Shown here one piece after another: positions 7,726-14,633 of a stretch of DNA of 64,000 nt (the first letter of the stretch is position 1; each line of letters begins with the position of its first letter). A model generated the notes under the pieces. That model was given only the letters and a program-made list of their open reading frames with translations, did no database searches and was not told the origin of the DNA. The position numbers were made by a program, and so were the translations under genes. The stretch is from an uncultured Clostridia bacterium (GTDB lineage Bacteria > Bacillota > Clostridia > Oscillospirales > Ruminococcaceae), in contig CAMCPM010000010.1 of the NCBI GenBank assembly GCA_945876755.1, forward strand, positions 1 through 64,000. The letters are read 5' to 3'.

Positions 7726-7747
7726 ATAGTACACCTCTTTTGTGTTT

Positions 7748-8593
7748 TTACGATAAATTGCTTGTGTTATGCAGCTTTCTGTATTCAGAAGGAGTTATTT
7801 TTTCCCGTCTGCGAAAAACGGTACAGAAATATCCTGTATCGGAAAAACCCGAATGTTCGGCAATATCCGAAACAGACAGATCGGTTTCTGCAAGCAGTCG
7901 CTTTGCCTCAGTCAATCTGCGGCACACCACATATTCATTCGGACGGATATTCATGATCTGCTTGAATACTCTGCAAAGATATTGATGTGAAACACCTGCA
8001 ATTTCCGAAAGAACTGTCATAGAAAAATTATTGCGGAAATTTTCGTCAATGTAATTCAGCACGGGCATAAGAATATTGCTTTTATCCGAGAACCCGTTTG
8101 CTTTGTCAGAATCCGCAAGCCGGTGAAATTCCATAAGATACTGATAAACAAGTCCCGCACAGGTGAAGTTACCGTATATCTTATCGGTTTTCAGAGCAAC
8201 GTACATTTTATCAAATAGTTTACTCAGCAGCTTCCCGTCCTCGGGATATATTATTACAGGCTTATTCATATTAAACTCACTCAGCATTTTCGTACAGGCA
8301 TATCCGTCAAAAACAGTCCAGCGAATGTCCCATTTTTTATCATCCGGATAGTATTCGTGGGGATAAAATGCAGGAAGAAAGAAAAAGCAGCCTGCTGATA
8401 TTTTTACGGAGATATTTCCATACAGGAGCGTTCCGCTGCCGTCGGCGCAGTATAATATCTGATGCCAGCAGTAGCCTTCGGGGCGTTTTATCCTGCCCTG
8501 ATATTCTGTCCCTCCTATTCCTGTCAGATATACGGGGAGATCTCTGACCTGCCCAATGAAGGGATAAAGATACTGATTTATCTTTGTATTCAT
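7748..8593 (-). CDS. AraC-family transcriptional regulator
   Basis: 281 aa from ATG 8593 (MNTKINQYLYPFIGQV) behind GAGGTG; the tracked start adds ten residues without a better site. The N-terminal half is a cupin sugar-sensing domain (RPEGYCWHQILYCADGSGTL, FFLPAFYPHEYYP). The C-terminal ~100 residues hold the paired HTH of AraC/XylS: FSMTVLSEIAGVSHQYLCRV and LSVSDIAEHSGFSDTGYFCT. It sits directly upstream of the GH2 gene and divergent from GH44, so it most likely induces both genes in response to a beta-glycan breakdown product (inference from position). Confidence 0.9.
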   Translation of the reverse strand: MNTKINQYLYPFIGQVRDLPVYLTGIGGTEYQGRIKRPEGYCWHQILYCADGSGTLLYGNISVKISAGCFFFLPAFYPHEYYPDDKKWDIRWTVFDGYACTKMLSEFNMNKPVIIYPEDGKLLSKLFDKMYVALKTDKIYGNFTCAGLVYQYLMEFHRLADSDKANGFSDKSNILMPVLNYIDENFRNNFSMTVLSEIAGVSHQYLCRVFKQIMNIRPNEYVVCRRLTEAKRLLAETDLSVSDIAEHSGFSDTGYFCTVFRRREKITPSEYRKLHNTSNLS

Positions 8594-8758
8594 TCCGAAC
8601 ACCTCAGTAGAAGTATAATGCATTTCTTTATGTCTGTCAATAGTTGATTTTGATTTTTTATCGGATTATCTTTTGGCGAAGTCCGATAAATTCTATATTA
8701 TTTTATTTGTATTGTAATTTTTGAAACAAAACACAAGAAAAAGGCTAATTATTTTTAA

Positions 8759-8787
8759 TTGACGGAATGACTATAAAATGTTATTAT
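8759..8787 (+). promoter_or_regulatory. Promoter of GH44 gene
   Basis: TTGACG, 17 bases, TATTAT, placed 29 bases before the start codon, with AAAGGAG as ribosome site at 8803-8809. It lies in the 223-base gap between the divergent araC and GH44 genes; no second clear feature is visible in that gap. Confidence 0.65.
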
Positions 8788-8816
8788 GATAGTAAATAAT
8801 TTAAAGGAGTACAGCC

Positions 8817-10526
8817 ATGAATATAAAAAGAATTTCAGCCGCACTTGCTGCTCTGCTGGTGTGTGCTTCACTTGGCGGAACGGTTACAGCCGAGCAGTCT
8901 GCATCAGATATCACAGTTTATCCTTCGGAAGGGCATAAAGCTGTATCGCCATACATCTATGGAGTAAACAGTGGCGTTGATCTGAGTACGGTTTCTGCAA
9001 AATCATTCCGTTTAGGCGGAAACAGAATGTCTGCATACAACTGGGAAAACAATATGTCAAATGCTGGCTCTGACTGGCATAATACTGCCGATATGTATCT
9101 GATAACCAAAGCAGCGCAGGAGTTTAAGCAGGCTCCCGGAGGAGCGGCGCTTAACGCTTTATATGAGGCAAAAAACGGAAACGTTCCATATACTTTGCTT
9201 ACGCTTCAGATGCTGGGATATGTTTCATCAAGCAAAAGAGGTCAGCTAAAGAAAGATATGACGGCTCCCTCCGAATATTGGAAGAAGGTTGTCAACCGTA
9301 AAAACGGTGATCTGTCCCTTGAACCCGATAAAAAAGACGACTGCGTTTATATGGACGAATATTTGAATTATCTCTTTGAAAATGTGGGAAAATCGGACAG
9401 CGAAACAGGCATTAAGGCGTTTGCGCTTGATAACGAACCTGCACTCTGGCACCATACCCACAGTCTTGTTCAGACTGAACCGCTTTTATGTTCGGAGCTT
9501 ATCGGAAAATCCATTGATCTTGCTTCTCTTGTGAAGGAAATGGACAGCGGAGCAGAAGTATTCGGCCCCTCTCTTTTTGGATATTCCGCTTTTGATTCTT
9601 TTGCAGGCGCATCCGACTGGACTGAACTGAAATCAGAAAACAGTTATCGCTGGTTTATAGATTATTACCTTGACGAAATGAAAAAGGCAGAACAGGAAAA
9701 AAGCACACGCCTTCTGGATGTGCTGGATATCCATTATTATACCGAAGCAAAGGGAGTGTGCGGCGAACGTTCCTGCAATCATTATGATAATGATGACTGC
9801 GTAAAGGCACGTCTTGACAGTGTGCGTTCTCTGTACGATGAAAATTATCACGAGGACAGCTGGATAACCGACACAGGTGCAGAATTCTTCCCTTTGATTC
9901 CCAATTTACAGCAGTCTATTGATACATATTACCCCGGAACCAAAATAGCCTTTACCGAGTATAATTTTGGCGGCGGAGATCACATTTCAGGAGCGGTGGC
10001 ACAGGCTGACACTCTGGGAATATTTGCGGAAAACGGAGTGTATTTTGCAACAATATGGTCATTTGATGAGAATGAATATCAGCTTGCAGCAATAAATATG
10101 TTTACTAATTACGACGGTGCAGGTAACGGCTTTGGAAATACACTTGTTAAAAGTGAGTATGATAATGAGGATATTTCCGTATATTCTTCAATTGAAGATG
10201 ACAATGAGAACATTGTTAAGATAATCGTAACGAACAGGTCTGTTCACGAGGAAACCCCTGTCCGAATTACTCTTTCTTCGGATAATAAATATTCCGATGC
10301 CGAGGTGTATTCTCTTTACGGAGATTCTTCCGAGATACATTGCCTTGACGGAATTGACAAAATATCGGACAACAGCTTTGAATATAGCTTAAAGCCATTG
10401 TCCGTTACCGAGTTTATAGTCCATAAGAAAGAGAAAAATATTGCTGTTCCGATCATAGCGGCAATATCCGCTACGGCTGCCGCTATTATAGGAATATGCA
10501 TAGCTTTAAAACGCAAAAATAAGTAA
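8817..10526 (+). CDS. GH44 endoglucanase/xyloglucanase, membrane-anchored
   Basis: 569 aa. Signal peptide at 1-25 (ISAALAALLVCASLGGTVTA). The catalytic domain shows GH44 hallmarks: SPYIYGVN, FRLGGNRMSAYNWENNMSNA, ALDNEPALWHHTH with the acid/base Glu at about residue 206, DVLDIHYYTEA, and FTEYNFGGGDHISGA with the nucleophile near 380. A beta-sandwich follows (~440-530). The C-terminus is a hydrophobic helix (IIAAISATAAAIIGICIAL) plus KRKNK, which would fix the enzyme in the membrane facing outward; no carbohydrate-binding or dockerin module is present. GH44 enzymes cut beta-1,4-glucans and xyloglucan internally. Own promoter and terminator. Anchoring is inferred from the hydrophobic tail. Confidence 0.88.
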   Translation: MNIKRISAALAALLVCASLGGTVTAEQSASDITVYPSEGHKAVSPYIYGVNSGVDLSTVSAKSFRLGGNRMSAYNWENNMSNAGSDWHNTADMYLITKAAQEFKQAPGGAALNALYEAKNGNVPYTLLTLQMLGYVSSSKRGQLKKDMTAPSEYWKKVVNRKNGDLSLEPDKKDDCVYMDEYLNYLFENVGKSDSETGIKAFALDNEPALWHHTHSLVQTEPLLCSELIGKSIDLASLVKEMDSGAEVFGPSLFGYSAFDSFAGASDWTELKSENSYRWFIDYYLDEMKKAEQEKSTRLLDVLDIHYYTEAKGVCGERSCNHYDNDDCVKARLDSVRSLYDENYHEDSWITDTGAEFFPLIPNLQQSIDTYYPGTKIAFTEYNFGGGDHISGAVAQADTLGIFAENGVYFATIWSFDENEYQLAAINMFTNYDGAGNGFGNTLVKSEYDNEDISVYSSIEDDNENIVKIIVTNRSVHEETPVRITLSSDNKYSDAEVYSLYGDSSEIHCLDGIDKISDNSFEYSLKPLSVTEFIVHKKEKNIAVPIIAAISATAAAIIGICIALKRKNK

Positions 10527-10545
10527 TAATTGATAAATATAAACG

Positions 10546-10592
10546 CAACAACCTTGACTTCGTAAAAATCCGAAAGTCAAGGTTGCTGTTTT
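10546..10592 (+). terminator. Terminator of GH44 gene
   Basis: AACCTTGACTT and AAGTCAAGGTT form an eleven-base stem around a 13-base loop, extended by CAACA/TGCTG outside with one mismatch and followed by TTTTATT. Confidence 0.8.
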
Positions 10593-10636
10593 ATTGTAAA
10601 GCAATTGATCAAGATTTATTTTAAAGATAATGATAT

Positions 10637-11026
10637 ATGGATAAAACCGCACTGGAGCTTTTGAAGCCTGTTTCGGGAAATGCTTAGTTTGTGGATAAGG
10701 TGAAAAGGCTTGAAGCTGAAATCGTGAATCAGAATTCCGAAACGGAAAAGTGGCATAAAGAATATCAGCTGTATAAAGACGAATACCATCGGCTTGTTAA
10801 AGAGAGAGAAAAATTAATCAAACATATTGACAAACTGAAATAGGAGTTTTCTGCCGAACAAGCCAAAACCTCCGAAACAGAAAAACATATAGCCGAGCTT
10901 ACGGACAAATCCGTTGCAATTGCTGAAATGGGAGAAAGGCTCAATGCTATTTTCTGGATTTTGTTAGAAACCGTCAAAACGGGTATAATAAAGAAAATCT
11001 TAAATCAGCTCACAAGAAAGTTGTAA
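10637..11026 (+). pseudogene. Coiled-coil mobilization-type gene with two in-frame TAG codons
   Basis: From ATG 10637 a single frame of 129 codons reads through with only two interruptions, both TAG: at 10685 (PVSGNA*FVDKVKRLEAE) and 10841 (IDKLK*EFSAEQAK). In both places Gln would fit, so each may be a CAG to TAG change. Between and after them the protein is a charged coiled coil (YHRLVKEREKLIKHIDKLK, TSETEKHIAELTDKSVAIAE) with a hydrophobic, basic end (KKILNQLTRKL). Such tails occur at the C-terminus of MobA/Pre-type relaxases like TnpZ of Tn4451 elements, which suits the neighbouring tnpW and serine recombinase; the relaxase domain itself is absent. Other genes in the window use TAG as a stop. 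Confidence 0.5.
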
Positions 11027-11080
11027 ACACATTGAATTAAAAAGGTTGAAAAAGAGGTTGGCAGAATGTCGCAAGTGCAG

Positions 11081-11143
11081 AAAAGGTACACCTTTTCCCG
11101 TCAAGCTCCGCTGACGGCTTGTTAGGAGCTGTCTGCCCCTAAC
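11081..11143. repeat. Cluster of three inverted repeats, candidate oriT
   Basis: Three stems follow one another: AAAAGGT/ACCTTTT (11081-11096), CCGTCA/TGACGG (11098-11117) and GTTAGG/CCTAAC (11121-11143). The block lies 55 bases past the mobilization-like pseudogene, in a non-coding gap of a Tn4451-type element. Mobilizable clostridial elements keep their transfer origin beside the mob gene, so this is a candidate; a terminator is less likely because no T-run follows. Confidence 0.4.
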
Positions 11144-11233
11144 ACCCAAATAATGTTTAAAAAAATCAGAAGTATATTTTTCTAAATGCCTATGTGAAGC
11201 AAGCATAATGCCTAAATACGGCTATCCGAAATG

Positions 11234-11379
11234 AAAACTGTACAGTTTTTCATCGCTTGCGAGTGTTTCCGAAAAGATACGTATCTTTTCCACGCTTGCG
11301 GGCTTTTACCCATAAAGTCATATGACTTTTCATCGCTTGCGGATATCTTCATCACAAATCATATTCAACCGGGTTGAAT
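11234..11379. repeat. Tandem palindrome array with shared GCTTGCG tails
   Basis: Three units about 40 bases apart, each a perfect palindrome followed by the same tail: AAAACTGTACAGTTTT (11234-11249) with CATCGCTTGCG; GAAAAGATACGTATCTTTTC (11271-11290) with CACGCTTGCG; AAAGTCATATGACTTT (11314-11329) with CATCGCTTGCG. A fourth palindrome, ATTCAACCGGGTTGAAT (11363-11379), lacks the tail. The palindrome cores differ while symmetry is exact in each, and A-rich/T-rich edges are shared. No open reading frame crosses the array. Function unknown. Confidence 0.85.
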
Positions 11380-11380
11380 C

Positions 11381-11884
11381 TCATTTTCTCCACTTTTGGA
11401 TTGGCTCACTTTTGCCGCAGCTATCGGAAGTGGCAGGAAAATTCATCATCCATTCCGCATATTCTTCTTCGGTTATGATTTTTTCACTCAGTTCTTTTCT
11501 GCGAAGCTGCCATTCTTCAAGAAATTTATTCAGCAGATGATTGTGAAATTGAAGTGCAGGCTGCGGATTTCCAAGTTCATCGGAAACTGAGATTATAGAA
11601 AAATTGTTAATGCGCAATTTTTTCGATTCCTGCTCAAGATCAAAAAGCAAATGAATGAAGTTTTCTGTATTTTCCAAAGACGGATTTTTCAGAGAATTGA
11701 TATTTACATCAAGTACGGCAGCTATCTCCGACAGCAATTCCGATTTTGGAGTTCTTGTGCCGCTTTCATATTGAGCGATCCTGACATCTGCAGATTTTTC
11801 ATCAAAGCCGAGTTTCATTCCAAGTTCTTTCTGAGTAAGCCCACGAAGATTTCTTGCATTTTTGATTTTTTCACCTATCGTCAT
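11381..11884 (-). CDS. XRE-family HTH regulator of mobile element
   Basis: 167 aa. ATG 11884 (MTIGEKIKNARNLRGLTQKE) behind GGGAGGG is the true start; the tracked ORF adds 47 upstream residues over the promoter region. Residues 1-65 are a Cro/C1 helix-turn-helix (LTQKELGMKLGF, VRIAQYESGTRTPKSELL, IAAVLDVNINSL). The C-terminal ~95 residues (ELGNPQPALQFHNHLLNKF, EEYAEWMMNFPA) are a companion domain met in clostridial transposon regulators. It is divergent from tnpW, and a consensus promoter lies in the shared gap, so it probably controls tnpW and the recombinase. Confidence 0.8.
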   Translation of the reverse strand: MTIGEKIKNARNLRGLTQKELGMKLGFDEKSADVRIAQYESGTRTPKSELLSEIAAVLDVNINSLKNPSLENTENFIHLLFDLEQESKKLRINNFSIISVSDELGNPQPALQFHNHLLNKFLEEWQLRRKELSEKIITEEEYAEWMMNFPATSDSCGKSEPIQKWRK

Positions 11885-11984
11885 AGCGCCCTCCCGTAAA
11901 AATATTCTCAAATAGATTATATCATATTTTTCGATTCCTCTCAATAACCTAATCAAAAAAGTTAAAGAAATTTTCTGAAACCTC

Positions 11985-12013
11985 TTGACAAAAGCAAATT
12001 TGTATAGTATAAT
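11985..12013 (+). promoter_or_regulatory. Consensus sigma-A promoter upstream of tnpW
   Basis: TTGACA, 17 bases, TATAAT: exact consensus at both boxes. It lies 173 bases upstream of tnpW in the divergent gap with the XRE gene and drives a long leader containing a strong hairpin. Confidence 0.8.
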
Positions 12014-12059
12014 ATAGCTAAGCATTTAAGATTAGTTATAATGTGATTGCCCAAGATTT

Positions 12060-12156
12060 ATTAAAAATTGAATAATGGCGTCCCAAAGGAGCGGGGCGGA
12101 ACAGCGAAAGAGAGCTAAGAGCAAATCTGCGGATTTGTTTCATAGCTCTCTTTTTT
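12060..12156 (+). promoter_or_regulatory. Structured leader with terminator-like hairpin before tnpW
   Basis: A G-rich block (TCCCAAAGGAGCGGGGCGGA) is followed by AAAGAGAGCTA ... TAGCTCTCTTT with CAAATC/GATTTG inside, then a T-run (TTTTTT at 12151). Sited between promoter and tnpW, it can act as an attenuator, or as the terminator of a short RNA of about 140 bases starting near 12020. Confidence 0.5.
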
Positions 12157-12185
12157 ATTTTGACGAAAAAGAAAGAGGGAACAAA

Positions 12186-12386
12186 ATGAGAGGAACAACA
12201 TTAACCGAACTGAACGAGAAATACAAAGATTCCCAGGTTCGCACAAACAGATATTTCGTGGACGGCAAGGAATACATAGTCCACAGCCATTTCTGCGGAA
12301 ACAAGGATATTGACAAGGTTATCTCAACGATTGCCTTGACTCGTGCGATGTCCGAGGTATTTGAAAAAACAGAAAAAATCGCGTAA
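12186..12386 (+). CDS. tnpW: Transposon-encoded TnpW family protein
   Basis: 66 aa from ATG 12186 (MRGTTLTELNEKYKDSQVRT) after AGAGGGA; the tracked start at 12075 runs through the leader hairpin and is rejected. The body YFVDGKEYIVHSHFCGNKDI and VISTIALTRAMSEVF matches the small TnpW protein carried by Tn4451/Tn4453-type elements and many clostridial mobile elements. Its role is not established. It lies 93 bases upstream of the serine recombinase, as in that family. Confidence 0.75.
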   Translation: MRGTTLTELNEKYKDSQVRTNRYFVDGKEYIVHSHFCGNKDIDKVISTIALTRAMSEVFEKTEKIA

Positions 12387-12403
12387 TTTATCACTTTAAA
12401 GTA

Positions 12404-12450
12404 TTGCTATCTTTTGAGATATATGATATAATATGTATATCGAAGATAGC
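12404..12450 (+). promoter_or_regulatory. Promoter of serine recombinase with nested dyads
   Basis: TTGCTA (12404-12409), 17 bases, TATAAT (12427-12432). The region is enclosed by GCTATCTT (12406-12413) and AAGATAGC (12443-12450), with GATATA/TATATC nested inside, so the -10 box lies at the centre of the symmetry. This looks like an operator for autoregulation or for the XRE regulator. AGAAAGGAG at 12461-12469 is the ribosome site for the recombinase. Confidence 0.65.
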
Positions 12451-12479
12451 TGCTTTGGAACAGAAAGGAGTTTTTTAAT

Positions 12480-14150
12480 ATGCCAAAGCAGACAATTTAC
12501 AATGCAGGGATCTATGTAAGGCTTTCCAAGGACGATGAGAGAGCAGGAGAATCCCTGTCCATAGAAAATCAGAAGCGTATTCTCACAAGCTATGTTACCG
12601 AGCAAGGTTGGAATATCGTTGATATTTATGTCGATGACGGTTACAGCGGAACAAATTTTGACCGCCCCGGTGTCACTCGTTTGCTTGAAGATGCTAAAAC
12701 AGGAAAAATCAATCTTATCATTGTTAAGGACTTATCCCGTTTCGGCAGAAACTATATTCAGGTTGGTCAGTACATCGACTACATCTTTCCAACCTACAAT
12801 ATCCGCTTTATTGCTCTGAATGATAATGTTGATACTTTCAACACCGACAGCACTGCTATGGATATGATGCCTATAATGAATGTATTCAACGAGTGGCACG
12901 CTGCCAATACGTCCAAAAAGATTCGGGCTGTTATTGAATCTAATGCGAAGTCGGGAAAGTATCGTACAACTTTTGCTCCTTATGGGTATGTCAAGGGTGA
13001 TGATGAAAATCGTCTGCCTGTTGTGGACGAGCCGGCGGCAAGTGTTGTTCGGCGAATATTTGAAATGCGTTCACAGGGTATCAGTCCAAGACACATTGCT
13101 GACACTCTAAATGCAGAAGGTATTCCGACTGCATCGGATTATATGTATTCCAAACTCGGAAAGCCCAATCCACGCAAAACGGCTCACTTGTGGGGAACAA
13201 AAACGGTAAAGCAGATACTAAATAATCCGATTTATCTCGGAAACTTATATCAGCTTCGTTCAACTACCGTATCCTATAAGAATCATAAGGTTGTAAAAAA
13301 GGACAAGGAATATTGGATAGTAATTGAGAATACTCATGAGCCGCTTGTTTCTCAAGAGATATGGGACAAATGTCAGGAAATTGCTGAATCTGTCAGTCAG
13401 GGCAAGAGGACAAAAAAGGGTGAAACAATGCCTCTCAGCGGATTAATGTACTGTGCAGACTGCGGAGAAAAGATGCGTTTGGGAACGAATAATACCACGA
13501 ACGGAAGTAAAAAGCTGCCGAGAAAGTACATTCGCCACAATTATCAATGTGGGGCATACAGCCGTTTCGGGAAATTTTACTGCACAAGTCATTATATCAA
13601 GATGAAGGATATAAATGCGGTTGTGCTTGCGGATATTCGGTCAATGGCTGAACTTGTTGTTGAGGACGAAGAATCGGCAAGACAGAGATTCCTTTCGGAG
13701 AAAGCTAAACTTAATGAACGTCAGACTGCCGATGAAGAAAAACGTCTTCGTGACGGCAAGCATCGTCTTGAAGAACTCAAAAAGTTGATACCTTCTATTT
13801 ATGAAGATAAGGTGTTAGGTAAAATCCCGGAGGACGTTTGCGTAAATTTGTTGGAAAAGTATCAAGCAGAGCAGAAGGCGTTGTCCGCAGAGGTGGAAGA
13901 GCTTGAAGCGAAGCTGTCCGCCGTAAAGAAGGACGAGGAAGATGTTGAGGAATTTATCCGCCGCTTGAAGAAATACACCGATGTGCAGGAGCTTACACGT
14001 GAAATGACTCTTGAGCTTATTGAGTACATCACCGTTGACGAGTATGCCGCCGGCAGACCGAGAGATATCCATATTTATTACAAATTGATTGAAAAGCCGC
14101 TTCCTCACAAGAAGTATCTTGAAGTGGCTAAGAATGAAGAAACCGCCTGA
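12480..14150 (+). CDS. Large serine recombinase (TnpX-type)
   Basis: 556 aa. N-terminal resolvase domain with the catalytic Ser in AGIYVRLSKDD (about residue 16) and the supporting motif IIVKDLSRFGRNYIQVGQYI. Recombinase domain at ~170-300 (APYGYVKGDDENRLP, RHIADTLNAEGIPTASDYM). A zinc ribbon follows (MYCADCGEKMRLG, NYQCGAYSRFGKFYCTSHY), then a coiled coil (~395-500). It excises and inserts its element through a Ser-linked break at short core sites. Together with tnpW it marks a Tn4451-like element; it is shorter than the ~700-residue TnpX of Tn4451 itself. The frame is intact and all core motifs are present, so it may be active even though the element is decayed. Confidence 0.9.
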   Translation: MPKQTIYNAGIYVRLSKDDERAGESLSIENQKRILTSYVTEQGWNIVDIYVDDGYSGTNFDRPGVTRLLEDAKTGKINLIIVKDLSRFGRNYIQVGQYIDYIFPTYNIRFIALNDNVDTFNTDSTAMDMMPIMNVFNEWHAANTSKKIRAVIESNAKSGKYRTTFAPYGYVKGDDENRLPVVDEPAASVVRRIFEMRSQGISPRHIADTLNAEGIPTASDYMYSKLGKPNPRKTAHLWGTKTVKQILNNPIYLGNLYQLRSTTVSYKNHKVVKKDKEYWIVIENTHEPLVSQEIWDKCQEIAESVSQGKRTKKGETMPLSGLMYCADCGEKMRLGTNNTTNGSKKLPRKYIRHNYQCGAYSRFGKFYCTSHYIKMKDINAVVLADIRSMAELVVEDEESARQRFLSEKAKLNERQTADEEKRLRDGKHRLEELKKLIPSIYEDKVLGKIPEDVCVNLLEKYQAEQKALSAEVEELEAKLSAVKKDEEDVEEFIRRLKKYTDVQELTREMTLELIEYITVDEYAAGRPRDIHIYYKLIEKPLPHKKYLEVAKNEETA

Positions 14151-14190
14151 TTTGGCGGTTTGAGAAGAATTTATTATTGTGTGACCTTTT

Positions 14191-14313
14191 GCGATGTTTG
14201 CTACTTTATCTGTATATACTCACGCATTCAACGAGGTAAAAGCCAAAGCCACAGACGAGATCGTAGATATGCTTCATCTGAACGAGAAATCCGGCTCCCG
14301 TAAGACAAGCTGA
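14191..14313 (+). pseudogene. Tyrosine integrase C-terminal remnant beside tRNA-Pro
   Basis: In the plus frame ending TGA 14313: ATLSVYTHAFNEVKAKATDE followed by IVDMLHLNEKSGSRKTS. This is the last ~40 residues of a phage/ICE integrase, keeping the nucleophilic Tyr in SVYTHAF. Upstream of about 14193 the frame is lost, so the rest was deleted or displaced when the serine-recombinase element arrived. An integrase 3' end pointing at a tRNA 3' end about 100 bases away is the usual layout of a tRNA-targeted island. Confidence 0.7.
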
Positions 14314-14360
14314 ATTCAGAGTTGTCCAAAATTTGACCAAAGCCCATAATCTGATATAAG

Positions 14361-14404
14361 AATAACCTCTCAACTGACGCATTAAAGCCATTTGAGAGGT
14401 TATT
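14361..14404. terminator. Bidirectional terminator between integrase remnant and tRNA-Pro
   Basis: AATAACCTCTCAA (14361-14373) and TTGAGAGGTTATT (14392-14404) are a perfect 13-base inverted repeat, followed by TCTTTT on the plus strand. It can stop transcripts from the integrase remnant and from the tRNA gene. Confidence 0.75.
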
Positions 14405-14409
14405 TCTTT

Positions 14410-14486
14410 TGGTCGGAGTGACGGGACTTGAACCCACGGCCTCTACCACCCCAAGGTAGCGCGCTACCAATCTGCGCCACACCCCG
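14410..14486 (-). tRNA. tRNA-Pro (anticodon GGG)
   Basis: Minus strand, 77 bases with encoded CCA. Acceptor CGGGGTG pairs with CACTCCG (one G-U), discriminator A. The anticodon arm is CTACC TTGGGGT GGTAG, giving anticodon GGG for Pro codon CCC. The T arm contains GGTTCAAGTCC. Its 3' end faces the mobile region at lower coordinates and is a natural integration target. Confidence 0.95.
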
Positions 14487-14499
14487 AACAACAGTATTA

Positions 14500-14528
14500 A
14501 TTATACCATACTGTTATTCGGTTGTCAA
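14500..14528 (-). promoter_or_regulatory. Promoter of tRNA-Pro
   Basis: Read on the minus strand: TTGACA, 17 bases, TATAAT, ending 13 bases before the tRNA 5' end. Both boxes are consensus, as expected for a stable RNA gene. Confidence 0.85.
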
Positions 14529-14633
14529 GCAATATTTTATATTTTGTGATTTTTCACAAAAATAAATTAAAAATGTTCAAAAATACAATGCTACAAATTC
14601 AATAATATTGCAAAAATATTTTTGCATATCAAA

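Noticed and set aside
11220-11380. CRISPR array
   Set aside because: The units share short tails but the variable parts are themselves palindromes, spacing is irregular and no cas genes are near.
12075-12185. N-terminal extension of the tnpW ORF
   Set aside because: It runs through the leader hairpin; ATG 12186 has a ribosome site and fits the TnpW family start.
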